Positions 50,153 to 60,440 of a DNA stretch of 64,000 nt are shown piece by piece. The DNA lies in NCBI GenBank assembly GCA_009731375.1, contig BJOX01000021.1, positions 1,298,854-1,362,853 on the forward strand, given 5' to 3'. The notes beneath the pieces were generated by a model. It searched no databases and had not been told where the DNA came from. It saw only the letters and a list, made by a program, of their open reading frames with translations. This stretch comes from Paulinella micropora (taxonomy: Eukaryota; Cercozoa; Imbricatea; Euglyphida). The translations under genes and the position numbers were made by a program. Position 1 is the stretch's first letter. Each line of letters begins with the position of its first letter.

Positions 50153-51063
50153 CTACGCTGCCACTGTGATGAAAACTTTGCTGCGGTCCTGTTTGTTGGT
50201 GCCGACCAACACAAAGTACGTTTCGTCGGCCGTCGGGTTGCTCGGCAGGTCCGGCAGAGCGTCTTCGCTCTCCTCTTCCTCCCCCTCGGCGGTCAAGTAC
50301 GTGCTCCCTTCTAAAGCATGTACCCTCACCGTGCTGTTTTGCAGCCAATCCATGCTGTAGCTATAGCTTTCGCCCAGGCGCTCACTGACCTGCTTATACA
50401 GCGTATTCGACAAGGAAAACGCGCTCGAAGTGCAGTACAGCTTGTAACGGACTATGTTGCGGTAGTGAATCAACGGCACCGGCAGCAGCAGCACTAAAGG
50501 AAACTGCAGCAGCCGGGGTGTCTTCCAGTCACGGTCTACGCGCCACAGACGCAGCTCCTCCTCGGCCTCCGTGATGGCAGCGCGAAGCACCGGCGACAGG
50601 GCCGACAAGCAACTGTACCGAAGCTCGCCGCACCCCTTGCTCGGGTCGAAAAACTTCTTCACATCCCACGTCCCCCCGCCCAGGCTTTCGGCCTCGTTTG
50701 TTGGATTCCACCAGCTAGAGCGCTGCATCGCGTGGTAACCCTCGCGGCGTCTGCTCGTAATCAAATACACCAAAGAATCCACAAACGAAATATAAGACAG
50801 CGCAAGCTGCCGGTGCTTGCTTTCGCCCCGCAGCCTGTTCAGTAACCATTCAATCTTGGCCGGCGGCCGTCCCGACGACGAACCCGACCCAGACGACCCC
50901 GCCCCAGACGACCCGGCGCTGCCGGGAAAAAAGACGACGACGACGACGACGAGGAAGAAGAAGAAGAAGAAGAAGAAGAAGACGACGACGAAGCAGGAGG
51001 CGTGCCGGCCCCTGTCCAACCCCGCGCCCTACTGCTAGCGCTCAGACCCAGCACGTGCTCCAT
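50153..51063 (-). CDS. hypothetical protein with polySer tract and frame break
   Basis: The best start is ATG 51063 (MEHVLGLSASSRARGWTGAG), whose frame enters a polySer run coded by gaa/gac triplets at about 50937-50993. The body of the protein is open in another frame after that run: SGRPPAKIEWLLNRLRGESK, LALSYISFVDSLVYLITSRR, then PRLLQFPLVLLLPVPLIHYR. A change of triplet-run length by one or two bases would join them. The body is about 250 residues with one hydrophobic segment near its middle. No family recognised. The stop lies at the edge of the tac repeat, and the gene is in tandem with RPB1. Confidence 0.5.
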
Positions 51064-51263
51064 CTTGCGGGGGCTCTACGACAAGGGGAAAAAGTCCCTT
51101 TGCATTAAAATCGGGGGGGGGGAAGGGGGGCAGGGGGACCTCNNNNNNNNNNNNNNNNNNNNNNNNNNNNNNNNNNNNNNNNNNNNNNNNNNNNNNNNNN
51201 NNNNNNNNNNNNNNNNNNNNNNNNNNNNNNNNNNNNNNNNNNNNNNNNNNNNNNNNNNNNNNN

Positions 51264-52817
51264 CTCCCCGCCCCAAACCCCGACGACGACAGCGACGCGT
51301 CGCTCAGGCCCGCTGAGGCCAAGCTCTTGCTCAGCCTTGCCCGCCAGCAATTGCATGGGTGCTTCGGGCTTGACGGGGCGCCCGCCCCCGCACCCCCCGG
51401 CAGCGATCTCTGCGTCAAACTAGGCACTGCCCTGCTGCGACATTACGCTTCGAGCTATAACTTGGGCCATCCGCGGGTTCGGCTAGACCTGGTGGCCTCC
51501 CCCTCATACCTGCCGCCAATTCGCACAGTAAGCTTCTGCCACATGATTTGCTGGGCTCTGAGCGCCTCCTACATGTTTGAACATCAATGGAATAAGCGCC
51601 CGATGCGCGAACAGCCCCTGCCCTCGACTACCAGTACCACCGAGGCAACGGCGGCGGCCGCGCTAGAGCTCAGCAAGTGGGGCAAGTGTCTTTGCGCTCT
51701 AGCGGACAGAGGCGAGCCTACGCCCCAGGGCCTCGCCGGCCTGCCTCTGACTGCGTCGCAGATCCTCGGCATGCGGATTGAAAGGGACGCGATCCTGTGC
51801 AAGTTGCGAAAAGAGGGACACGGTAGTCTTCTGCCCTCCTCTGCCGGGGGGCTCGTCGCACCCCACCCCCTAACGATTTGGTTCAGGACATACATGCTCG
51901 ATACCGCCTGGGCGGGAATGCAAAACTCTTTCTGGAGTCTGTGCGCGCTGTTGTGGTTGACCCCCGATCTAGCGCAGGCAACAACCCAGATCGCCCCGGC
52001 ATTAGAGACGCTTACAAACTGGTATACATTTCTCGCTTCATGGTCCGCGCTCCTGGCGCATGCTCGGCCGCCGAACTGGGCGCCTTTGCTAGGCGAGCGG
52101 GCCGACCTCAGCGCACCGGCTTTCCTCAAGCGGCTGGGCCTGCCGAAGAGTCCAGACATCACTGAAGGCATTACAAAGACATGGCAGGATGTGTGCTGTG
52201 CACAGAATCTCACAGGGTCTACGCGCGAATACTATAAATCCGTTTTTGGTGAACTTCCCGAGACATTCACACGGCCAACCGCAATTTTTCAGAAGGTAGC
52301 TGCGTCTGGTTCTTCTAGACGAGAAGCATTTTTAAAACTCACCGAGCGATCCAGACCCAACATCGCAGAGGTTTGGCGCTTAGGCGACATTCAAACGCCG
52401 AGTCCGGCTGATCCGTTTGATGAACTTGTTTTGTCAATCGTAAAAGAAATCTGCTGTTTGATTTATCGTCATGATGTCTTAGCACAATTTCTTTTACTTC
52501 CCAGTAGTTTTGCTGCCTTACACCAGCTCCCTCGCACGAAGCTCACCACGCAGAAAATGACACCCAGTATGAAAATAGTGAGGCCCTCCTTGATAGCTTC
52601 GGCTGGGTTGTGGTTTGTTTACGACGCCAATAGTCTTCATGTAACAGTCTGTGCCTCTTTCGCGGAAGCTTGGTGTTATTGGGGCGCTTTGCTCTTAAGA
52701 GGCGCTTGTCAGGGAAGGTTTGCAGATGGGAAAATGTTCTTGCAAAAGGGAATTCCAGGCTTTGATTTTTTTCTGCAGGTTAAGAATGGGCAAAGCGCTT
52801 CTGTTGCAAATATCTAA
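51264..52817 (+). CDS. hypothetical protein, start lost in a gap
   Basis: The frame is open from the end of the gap (51263), where it reads LPAPNPDDDSDASLRPAEAK, to TAA at 52817, so the start lies in or before the gap. About 518 residues are visible, helical and Trp-rich (KTWQDVCCAQNLTGSTREYY, LVLSIVKEICCLIYRHDVLA, SASYMFEHQWNKRP). The last 200 residues show falling GC content, foreshadowing the lower-GC segment that follows. No family recognised; no membrane segment of normal length. Confidence 0.6.
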   Translation, partial: LPAPNPDDDSDASLRPAEAKLLLSLARQQLHGCFGLDGAPAPAPPGSDLCVKLGTALLRHYASSYNLGHPRVRLDLVASPSYLPPIRTVSFCHMICWALSASYMFEHQWNKRPMREQPLPSTTSTTEATAAAALELSKWGKCLCALADRGEPTPQGLAGLPLTASQILGMRIERDAILCKLRKEGHGSLLPSSAGGLVAPHPLTIWFRTYMLDTAWAGMQNSFWSLCALLWLTPDLAQATTQIAPALETLTNWYTFLASWSALLAHARPPNWAPLLGERADLSAPAFLKRLGLPKSPDITEGITKTWQDVCCAQNLTGSTREYYKSVFGELPETFTRPTAIFQKVAASGSSRREAFLKLTERSRPNIAEVWRLGDIQTPSPADPFDELVLSIVKEICCLIYRHDVLAQFLLLPSSFAALHQLPRTKLTTQKMTPSMKIVRPSLIASAGLWFVYDANSLHVTVCASFAEAWCYWGALLLRGACQGRFADGKMFLQKGIPGFDFFLQVKNGQSASVANI

Positions 52818-53195
52818 TTTTATCAATAAGCTTTTTGATTAAAGAAATGTTTCGAGTTAAGAATATATCCGGACTAAGTTTATTCCTTGTATTTATTTGA
52901 TTTTTTTAATAGTTTTTTTGGAATTCGCAACGCTTCTTCTTCCTCCTCCAGCCAAGGTGGCAGCTCGTGCAAGATTGACGACGCTCTGACATCTTGTTGT
53001 ACACATGTTCCCACACATAAAACATGCGGCACGCGGCAAGCTGCCCCCCATGCTCTCTTCCCCCTAGCTCGCGCATGACCCCCCCCACCCCTCCCTCCTC
53101 TCTTCACTCTCCCAAAAATGGAGGAGATGGGGCGGGGCGCGCCCCCCTCCCCTAGTCTACAATCCCCCCTGCCATCTTCCTTTTTTTCTGGATCC
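52818..53195. other. spacer without recognisable gene
   Basis: Contains AT-rich sequence, then C/T-rich stretches. Short frames on both strands (up to 75 codons) are low-complexity and lack any motif. It separates the GC-rich gene block from the segment bounded by the 37-bp direct repeats. Confidence 0.6.
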
Positions 53196-53232
53196 CCTCA
53201 CAAACCCAGAACAAATAACAACCATACGAAAC
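53196..53232 (+). repeat. left copy of a 37-bp direct repeat
   Basis: ccctcacaaacccagaacaa followed by ataacaaccatacgaaac recurs at 60441-60478 in the same orientation with about two mismatches. The copies are 7.2 kb apart and bracket the primase-helicase gene and the hairpin repeat array. Confidence 0.75.
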
Positions 53233-53249
53233 CCTCCCTCTTCTCCTCT

Positions 53250-53416
53250 GCACTTCGAACATGTAGACCATTTCTTTGTTTAACTGAAACTTTAGCATGT
53301 TTTGAACCCAATAGGAGTTAGGTATTCATTGCCTTGGTTTTTGCTGATGCTGAGCAAGCAATTGCGGAAGCTAATGGATGACGGAGTTAGTCGCGGAAAG
53401 AAAGGGTGTTCAATCA
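53250..53416 (-). pseudogene. decayed fragment of a second TVpol/SF3 primase-helicase
   Basis: This piece matches two nearby parts of the intact gene, about 55171-55259 and 55380-55461, with the roughly 120 bp between them deleted. Translated, the shared pieces are HPFFPRLTPSSISFRNC and NQGNEYLTP against HPFFPLMTPSSI, ISFRNC and NQGDEYLTP in the intact gene. Nucleotide divergence is substantial, so the duplication, or the capture of a related element, is old. The order and strand are the same as in the intact gene. From 53417 to 53778 I see a (CT)n run (53524-53563) and no gene. Confidence 0.75.
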
Positions 53417-53520
53417 TAGTGGTATAAGCCCGTCCGGACAACACTACATTAAATGGAAAGCTTACTAAGTGAAAACTCTTAGTTTTTTTATTAATAGATA
53501 TAAACTCACCCGCCCCCGTA

Positions 53521-53523
<3 letters not shown>

Positions 53524-53563
<40 letters not shown>
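53524..53563. repeat. (CT)n dinucleotide run
   Basis: About 20 ct units between the decayed fragment and the intact primase-helicase gene. Confidence 0.9.
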
Positions 53564-53566
<3 letters not shown>

Positions 53567-53778
53567 CTGTCCCTTTGTAGCTTTGCCGTTGCGCACGGGC
53601 CAAGATTTGTCGTTGAGCGAGTTTTTTCCCACGCGCGCCTACACTCGCACCTACATGAACACGAGGCATGAAAGAGTGTGTCAGAAACATCTACACAGAA
53701 AACGATACTAAGCTTCAGATACAAATGAATATGAGAGCAATTGAGACTTACGTTAGTTATCATTTTGGCGGCTGGTTC

Positions 53779-56628
53779 TTATTTCTTTGTATCTGAAGTG
53801 TATTCCTTCGTACGAATGGTTTCCAACCTAGGTCTCTTGCAAGAACCCTGCGCCTGTCGCTCCTCATTTGCTCTTTTTTTTGCTTTTTTGTACTTCTTTT
53901 TAAGTGCCCCCCAATTCTTGATGCCAGCAATTCTGCAGACGCGCCTGCGCTCTGCCTTGCGCTCCGCCCTGCTATTCGCCTCTAGCATTTTTTTAGTCGC
54001 GCGCCTGATTTTTCCCGTGTTCCCCGGCGCCGCCAAAACCCAGACCCTTTCTTGCCACTCCTTGACGCTGGAGCTCTCGCTGGGAGACTCGTCCGGTTCC
54101 GACTCCGAGCCGGGCTCCGCAGTTCCAAGCAGCCATTGGTCGAACTCTGCTTTGGGCACAATCCGCATGTTCACGATTCCGAACGACTTGCCCCGCCCCG
54201 CACCCTTGTGATTTTTGTCGCTGCAATTCACTCGCCAACACAAGCCATCCCGACAGACTCCCGCGGGGTCGCACTCGTGCCCTACCTGGGACTTGATGTG
54301 TGGGCAAAAGCTGCAATAGTTGACACGCCCGTCCTTCTTGTACCCAACCCCCCTCCCAGCACCTAGGCCCGCTCGTGGCGGAAATACTTTGAACCCGTTT
54401 TGTTGTAATGTGCTGTCTGGGATATTTTCTGCTTTTGCATTAGATTGCTTCATCTCCTTTAAGTACCCCTCGTACGCCGAAATAAAGTCTGGCCACGGCG
54501 TAAGGCGTCCTTTGTCTAAGATCACTCCGTGCTGCTTTGACCCCTCGTGCAGGAACCGCGCCAACACGTTCATGCGGGATTCAACGTATTTCTGGTTTTG
54601 CCGAAGCTCTTCAGGTGCTATATCCTTCCAGAAGTCAGCGCCCGGTTTCTCTTGTACAGCTATGCGATAGCGAGCAATGCAGCGTAGAAGAAGGTAGGGC
54701 AGCTCACTTTGGGCAATACGTTCCTTCAAGTCGGACTGGACTCTCCCATGAATCAGAGACCACAGAAACAGCGCAAGTCGTCGCTTCCACTGTCCTTGTT
54801 CATCGTTGTAGTTCATGACCCAGTTGCCGGCCATGATTGCGGGCGATTTCCATCGAAGGTGTGTCACAGCTGTCTTATTCTTACGGGGGACGGCTACGTT
54901 CTCTCCCGTGATGCAGCTCTGCATGGTCGCTTGATCTAGAACACTCCCAAAGTTTTGTGGTAGGTCCATACACATTACGAGCTCCTTCTGATAAAGGCCC
55001 TCCAGGCCAAACTTCTCCTCCATGTTCTTATTTATGACCCCAACCTTACCCAAAGGCTTCATAAGCGCAATAAGCTCCAACACTGTGCCCTTCCCCGCGC
55101 CGCCGTCCCCCAGCAAAAACGGCATAACCTGCCAATTATCAAATTCTCCAAGGCCGTACATCAGCCTCCCGACGAGCACTTCGAACACGTGGCCCATTTC
55201 TTTGCTTAGCTGCAGCCTCAGCATGTTGGACCAAAGGGGCGTAAGGTATTCGTCGCCTTGGTTAGGGGCTTTTGCCAATTTTGCGAAATCTATTTCGAAA
55301 TCATAAAAGTGGTCGGTAAATGGCGCAGACTCGCCTTTCTCTTCGAAGTCAGCCCAGGTACGATACTCCAAGGTCTTGATGTTGAATGAGCAATTGCGGA
55401 AGCTGATCCAATCGCTACGGATCGAAGACGGGGTCATCAGTGGGAAGAAAGGGTGCGTCACCCGGGACAGATACTTGTCTAAAGCGTCATTGCCCGACCT
55501 GACATTTTCAGTGTAATAGATCGAGGACTTTAGAACTTCGGTCGCAAAAGTCTCGTAGTCGTCCGAATACACGTAGGCGCCGGGGATATGTGCATGTGGC
55601 TTCAGAATAAAACCTGCATACCGCAGCAGTTTATTTTTGTGGCCGTAGCGCAGAAGCAGCTCGCGGCAGCATTCTGCTTCATTGGGCAGTTTGTTCAAAT
55701 TAACTGGGCCATAAAACTTCTTCTTGTCCTCGACGGTAGGCAAGTAGCTGTCGCTGTGAAACTCAACTTCGAGCCCGAGCACATCCTTCACGTGAGCTCG
55801 AATACTTGCTAGCCTCGCAGTTGTAAAGACCTTGTCCCCGCTCTGAGGAAAGTCCGTCTCAACAAGCAACTCATCGTACTTGTAGACTCCTACATAGAAA
55901 TTCTGGGACTCGAGATATTTCATGACAGCCATCATGATTTTGAGTTCTTCTCGTTGGTACACGTATGAAATAAAGGTGGCCAGCTTGTTGGGCTTGTCGT
56001 TGAGCGACTGTACCAATTCCCACACTTCTGCGTGGGCATCCGCGCGCTTGAGCTGCTCTCCTAAACTTTTGCAGGCTTGTGACCAGTCACGCATAAGCGG
56101 ACAGTCGATTGCGTAGTCGCGCAGCACAGATTTTTGATTGATGACCGAGTTAAACTGTTTTTTTGCCCATTTTCTGTTGGCTGGTGTATCAGGCCGACTG
56201 ACCTGTTCCAACAGCAGCTGTTGCATCGCTTCTCGCTCACCATTCACAAACTTGCGGAACAGTGCGGGGACGACCGCCTTGGCTCTGTCTGCCAGCTGCA
56301 CCAAGATCGTCGCCGCCGCGTTGCTTATGTCGATCGACTCGTAGAACTCTCCAGAGACAAGACGCAATATCCATTTAGGAAAATTTCCAATTGAGCCTTG
56401 CCCGAAGGCCCTTCCTTGCTTGTCATGGTCGCCAGGCATGTAGTCGACAGGGTTCCGATTGAAGGTGCATGAATCTAACAGGTCATTGACAGGCTGCTCC
56501 CACTTGCCAACTGCTCTGAGCATAGATATTTTCTTTAGCACTTTCTTGTCCATGATTTGGCCTAACGTGAAAAGCGGAGTCTCCTTCTTGTCATCGCCAA
56601 CGTCTGTGGCAGGCTTTCTCCTAGGCAT
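53779..56628 (-). CDS. TVpol / SF3 (D5-like) primase-helicase
   Basis: 949 residues. Residues about 85-270 resemble the transposon-viral polymerase (TVpol) module: ESIDISNAAATILVQLAD (motif A), then LATFISYVYQREELKIMMAV and VYKYDELLVE, like family-A polymerase motifs. A D5_N-like linker follows. The SF3 helicase has Walker A GDGGAGKGTVLELI (about residue 507), Walker B in LVMCMDLP and motif C in SPAIMAGNWVMNYND followed by RRLALF. Residues 770-810 hold a Cys/His cluster (YCSFCPHIK...CDPAGVC...C...C...H). The C-terminus is basic. This layout is typical of virophage and PLV replication proteins and relatives in large viruses. It would unwind and prime DNA as a hexamer. The lower GC suggests an origin different from the GC-rich block. 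Confidence 0.8.
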   Translation of the reverse strand: MPRRKPATDVGDDKKETPLFTLGQIMDKKVLKKISMLRAVGKWEQPVNDLLDSCTFNRNPVDYMPGDHDKQGRAFGQGSIGNFPKWILRLVSGEFYESIDISNAAATILVQLADRAKAVVPALFRKFVNGEREAMQQLLLEQVSRPDTPANRKWAKKQFNSVINQKSVLRDYAIDCPLMRDWSQACKSLGEQLKRADAHAEVWELVQSLNDKPNKLATFISYVYQREELKIMMAVMKYLESQNFYVGVYKYDELLVETDFPQSGDKVFTTARLASIRAHVKDVLGLEVEFHSDSYLPTVEDKKKFYGPVNLNKLPNEAECCRELLLRYGHKNKLLRYAGFILKPHAHIPGAYVYSDDYETFATEVLKSSIYYTENVRSGNDALDKYLSRVTHPFFPLMTPSSIRSDWISFRNCSFNIKTLEYRTWADFEEKGESAPFTDHFYDFEIDFAKLAKAPNQGDEYLTPLWSNMLRLQLSKEMGHVFEVLVGRLMYGLGEFDNWQVMPFLLGDGGAGKGTVLELIALMKPLGKVGVINKNMEEKFGLEGLYQKELVMCMDLPQNFGSVLDQATMQSCITGENVAVPRKNKTAVTHLRWKSPAIMAGNWVMNYNDEQGQWKRRLALFLWSLIHGRVQSDLKERIAQSELPYLLLRCIARYRIAVQEKPGADFWKDIAPEELRQNQKYVESRMNVLARFLHEGSKQHGVILDKGRLTPWPDFISAYEGYLKEMKQSNAKAENIPDSTLQQNGFKVFPPRAGLGAGRGVGYKKDGRVNYCSFCPHIKSQVGHECDPAGVCRDGLCWRVNCSDKNHKGAGRGKSFGIVNMRIVPKAEFDQWLLGTAEPGSESEPDESPSESSSVKEWQERVWVLAAPGNTGKIRRATKKMLEANSRAERKAERRRVCRIAGIKNWGALKKKYKKAKKRANEERQAQGSCKRPRLETIRTKEYTSDTKK

Positions 56629-56789
56629 GAATATCTAAGGGAAAAGATTCTGCCCCTGCTTCTGCCCACTTCCTTAGGTTTTAACAAAACCTACGAATAA
56701 CTCTATCTTTTTTAGTATTTAAAAAAGAATGTAATAATAATTTTGGTAGAGCGAACTTCAGAGGGAGAAAAATTTGTTGCCCTCCCCCC
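56629..56789. other. AT-rich upstream region of the primase-helicase
   Basis: A short AT-rich stretch with attaaaaaa-type runs before the gap; a likely promoter area, but no motif can be singled out. Confidence 0.3.
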
Positions 56790-56900
56790 NNNNNNNNNNN
56801 NNNNNNNNNNNNNNNNNNNNNNNNNNNNNNNNNNNNNNNNNNNNNNNNNNNNNNNNNNNNNNNNNNNNNNNNNNNNNNNNNNNNNNNNNNNNNNNNNNNN

Positions 56901-57100
56901 CCAGAGGTCTGGGCTGTCGGAGAAGGGGCTTCGTATCGGCGCCCTGACTCAGCGCCCCAAGCACTAGCTCGGACGGGACCAAACGGCGCTCCAGAGCCAT
57001 GTCGCATTTTTTTCTAGAGACTATGAGACATAGACCATGGAGGGTGTGGAGGTAGGAAAAGAAAAAAAAAAAGCCGCGCCCGAGCAAGGGGTCGGAGCTG
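56901..57100 (-). repeat. diverged inverted copy of the 215-bp repeat unit
   Basis: On the minus strand this stretch contains cggagcgcc..., tccgagctagtgcttgg..., gggctgagtcagggc and gtctatgtctcatagtctct elements in the same order as the array at 58220-59780, with many substitutions. It begins at the gap edge. It is opposite in orientation to the array, so the two enclose a 1.1 kb spacer. Confidence 0.65.
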
Positions 57101-58053
57101 TAGGCAGCAGAGGCTTGGTGCAAGTGTGCTCCTTTCCTTGCGGCGTGGAAGGGTGGGTAGTGCTAAGAAGGTATGAATTTCTGTTATTAAAGCTCGACAA
57201 AGCCTTTCGCTTGGCATTGAAAGCCGCAAAAGGGAGAGGGAATAAGCTGGTGAGGAGGACTTAATTTCCCGTCTGAGAATTTGGAGATGCAAGGGGTGGT
57301 AGGGGCGCGCTAAGAATGTACAAAAGAATAAATCGCGCCCGGGTCGCCTAAACCATAGCTCGGGGCGGGGCCTGGAATTGCTCCAACGCGTCTCAAGATT
57401 TGCTGTTTATGACTCAGATAATAAACATTTTTACACCGGAAAAAAAGAAGAGATGAAAAAAGTGAGATGGTCTTGTCTTCTGTTCAAAAGAGCGTAAAGG
57501 GGGAGGAGCGCAAGTGTAAAATTAGCATCGCGTAAGTGCAGGCGTGTGAACGTTTGTTCGCTAAAAACAATTCCTTTTCTCTCCCCCTTTTTTGTCTTTC
57601 ACTCTTCATCTTCGTTCTAATCTTTCTCTTGCTTTTTATTCTCTTGGATAGGGGAACAGAAAAGGATAGGCTGATCTTGTCCCGTCACCCTTAATATCAA
57701 TTATTTTATTTCAAAAAGAAAAGAGAGCAGATGGAGCAGACTGACGTAGGGTGGGTTTGTGTTTGTGTTTGCCTTGAGAAAAAGAAACTGTACAGGGATC
57801 TGTGTGCGTAGCGCTGGAAAAAAGGCGTAGACGCGAGGTTTTGTATGGGTCTCGTCAGAACGAGGCACCTCTTTCTTTTTTCACTTTCGTTATCCCATTC
57901 ACCTCTTTTTTTCTCTTGTGTGTTTCTCTCTGGTTTGATTCGCGCTAGCTCTCTTGGCTTAGGAGGAGAGCTAAGCAGCTAACCACTCTATCGATGCGGG
58001 TCAAGGCAGGGAGTGTTTGGGACAGCGCTGTGGCAACACCCCCCCCCCCCCCC
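57101..58053. other. about 950 bp without a supported gene
   Basis: Mixed composition. One 75-codon plus-strand frame begins in the inverted repeat copy and has no motif. AATAAA-like hexamers occur near 57328 and 57420. I see no coding signal, RNA gene or repeat here. Confidence 0.55.
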
Positions 58054-58219
58054 NNNNNNNNNNCCGTTTTTTGTGTTTTATTTTGTCTTAATAAATTTCA
58101 AATTTTCGATTTTTTGAACTTTGACAAGAGGTAATGAAAGGGAGGGAAGGGGGAGGGAGGGAAGGATGTGCGTAGAAACCCCGTCCCTGAACACGCAAAC
58201 CCCTACCCCGGGGGGGGGG

Positions 58220-59780
58220 GGGGATATGGGTGCTGAGTCAGGGCACCAAACCCCTGCTCCGACAGCCCGACCCCCTGCTCGGAGCGGTTTTTTTCCCCTT
58301 TTTTTTCCACCCCCCACTCCACCCACGGGTCTATGTCTCAGAGTCTCTTAGGAAAGAAAACTCGACAAGGCGCTGGAGCGCCGTTCGGTCCTGACCGAGC
58401 AAGGGCTCGGTGGACTGAGTCAGGGCGATGGGCACCAGGCCCCCTGCTCCGACAGCCCGACCCCCTGCTCAGAGCGGTCAGAGGGTCGGGCTGTCGGAGC
58501 GGTTTTTTTTTCCCTTTTTTTTTCCACCCCCCACTCCACCCACGGGTCTATGTCTCAGAGTCTCTTAGGAAAGAAAACTCGACAAGGCGCTGGAGCGCCG
58601 TTCGGTCCTGACCGAGCAAGGGCTCGGTGGACTGAGTCAGGGCGATGGGCACCAGGCCCCCTGCTCCGACAGCCCGACCCCCTGCTCAGAGCGGTCAGAG
58701 GGTCGGGCTGTCGGAGCGGTTTTTTTTTCCCTTTTTTTTTCCACCCCCCACTCCACCCACGGGTCTATGTCTCAGAGTCTCTTAGGAAAGAAAACTCGAC
58801 AAGGCGCTGGAGCGCCGTTCGGTCCTGACCGAGCAAGGGCTCGGTGGACTGAGTCAGGGCGATGGGCACCAGGCCCCCTGCTCCGACAGCCCGACCCCCT
58901 GCTCGGAGCGGTTTTTTTTCCACCCCCCACTCCACCCACGGCTCTATGTCTCAGAGTCTCTTAGGAAAGAAAACTCGACAAGGCGCTGGAGCACCGTTCG
59001 GTCCCGCCCGAGCCAGGGCTCGGTGGGCTGAGTCAGGGCACTGGGCACCAAACCCCTGCTCCGACAGCCCGACCCCCTGCTCAGAGCGGTCAGAGGGTCG
59101 GGCTGTCGGAGCGGTTTTTTTTCCCTTTTTTTTTCAACCCCCCACTCCACCCACGGGTCTATGTCTCAGAGTCTCTTAGGAAAGAAAACTCGACAAGGCG
59201 CTGGAGCACCGTTCGGTCCCGCCCGAGCCAGGGCTCGGTGGGCTGAGTCAGGGCACTGGGCACCAAACCCCTGCTCCGACAGCCCGACCCCCTGCTCAGA
59301 GCGGTCAGAGGGTCGGGCTGTCGGAGCGGTTTTTTTTCCCTTTTTTTTTCAACCCCCCACTCCACCCACGGGTCTATGTCTCAGAGTCTCTTAGGAAAGA
59401 AAACTCGACAAGGCGCTGGAGCACCGTTCGGTCCCGCCCGAGCCAGGGCTCGGTGGGCTGAGTCAGGGCACTGGGCACCAAACCCCTGCTCCGACAGCCC
59501 GACCCCCTGCTCAGAGCGGTCAGAGGGTCGGGCTGTCGGAGCGGTTTTTTTTCCCTTTTTTTTCCCACCCCCCACTCCACCTACGGGTCTATGTCTCAGA
59601 GTCTCTTAGGAAAGAAAACTCGACAAGGCGCTGGAGCGCCGTTCGGTCCTGACCGAGCAAGGGCTCGGTGGGCTGAGTCAGGGCAGTGGGCACCAGGCCC
59701 CCTGCTCCGACAGCCCGACCCCCTGCTCGGAGCGGTTTTTTTTCCCTTTTTTTTCCACTCCCCACTCTACACACGTTTTG
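58220..59780 (+). repeat. about seven tandem copies of a 215-217-bp unit with an internal hairpin
   Basis: The marker atgtctcagagtctcttagg recurs at 58333, 58550, 58767, about 58945, 59161, 59376 and 59591. Most units carry an 18-bp perfect inverted repeat, gctccgacagcccgaccc with its complement (first copy 58446-58463 and 58483-58500), followed by ggtttttttt and ccctttttttt. One unit (58767-58944) is shorter and lacks the second arm. Two sub-types differ by a few bases (tcctgaccgagcaagg against tcccgcccgagccagg), so the array grew by duplication of different units. A hairpin followed by a T run resembles a terminator, and an array of hairpins could be an origin or a nuclear/capsid attachment element; none can be decided here. 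Confidence 0.85.
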
Positions 59781-59922
59781 CCCCTTCCCCGGGCGGGGTG
59801 TGGGTGTGGGGTAAACGGGGGAGGGGGGGGAGGGGAAAACGGGGGGGAGGGAAAAATGTGGAACAGGTGGAAGGAGAGCTAGGAAGGGGGGGGGGCGCGC
59901 TCCCCCCCCCCCCCCCCCCCCC

Positions 59923-60423
59923 NNNNNNNNNNNNNNNNNNNNNNNNNNNNNNNNNNNNNNNNNNNNNNNNNNNNNNNNNNNNNNNNNNNNNNNNNNNNNN
60001 NNNNNNNNNNNNNNNNNNNNNNNNNNNNNNNNNNNNNNNNNNNNNNNNNNNNNNNNNNNNNNNNNNNNNNNNNNNNNNNNNNNNNNNNNNNNNNNNNNNN
60101 NNNNNNNNNNNNNNNNNNNNNNNNNNNNNNNNNNNNNNNNNNNNNNNNNNNNNNNNNNNNNNNNNNNNNNNNNNNNNNNNNNNNNNNNNNNNNNNNNNNN
60201 NNNNNNNNNNNNNNNNNNNNNNNNNNNNNNNNNNNNNNNNNNNNNNNNNNNNNNNNNNNNNNNNNNNNNNNNNNNNNNNNNNNNNNNNNNNNNNNNNNNN
60301 NNNNNNNNNNNNNNNNNNNNNNNNNNNNNNNNNNNNNNNNNNNNNNNNNNNNNNNNNNNNNNNNNNNNNNNNNNNNNNNNNNNNNNNNNNNNNNNNNNNN
60401 NNNNNNNNNNNNNNNNNNNNNNN
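59923..60423. other. assembly gap of 501 N
   Basis: Bounded by C and G runs; it directly precedes the right copy of the 37-bp repeat. Confidence 0.95.
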
Positions 60424-60440
60424 GGGGGGGGAATACCCTT

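Noticed and set aside
57037-57264. 75-codon plus-strand frame
   Set aside because: Its first third is the inverted repeat copy; the rest has no motif.
57945-58015. tRNA-like sequence on the minus strand (tagagtggttagctgcttagc)
   Set aside because: The D-arm-like part looks right, but the anticodon loop would have eight bases and no T arm or acceptor stem pairs.
58333-59774. Repeated open frames of 65-105 codons starting MSQSLLGKKTRQGAGAPF on plus, and matching frames on minus
   Set aside because: They recur in each tandem repeat unit, end at the hairpin and T run, and have no domain; they come from the repeat, not from genes.
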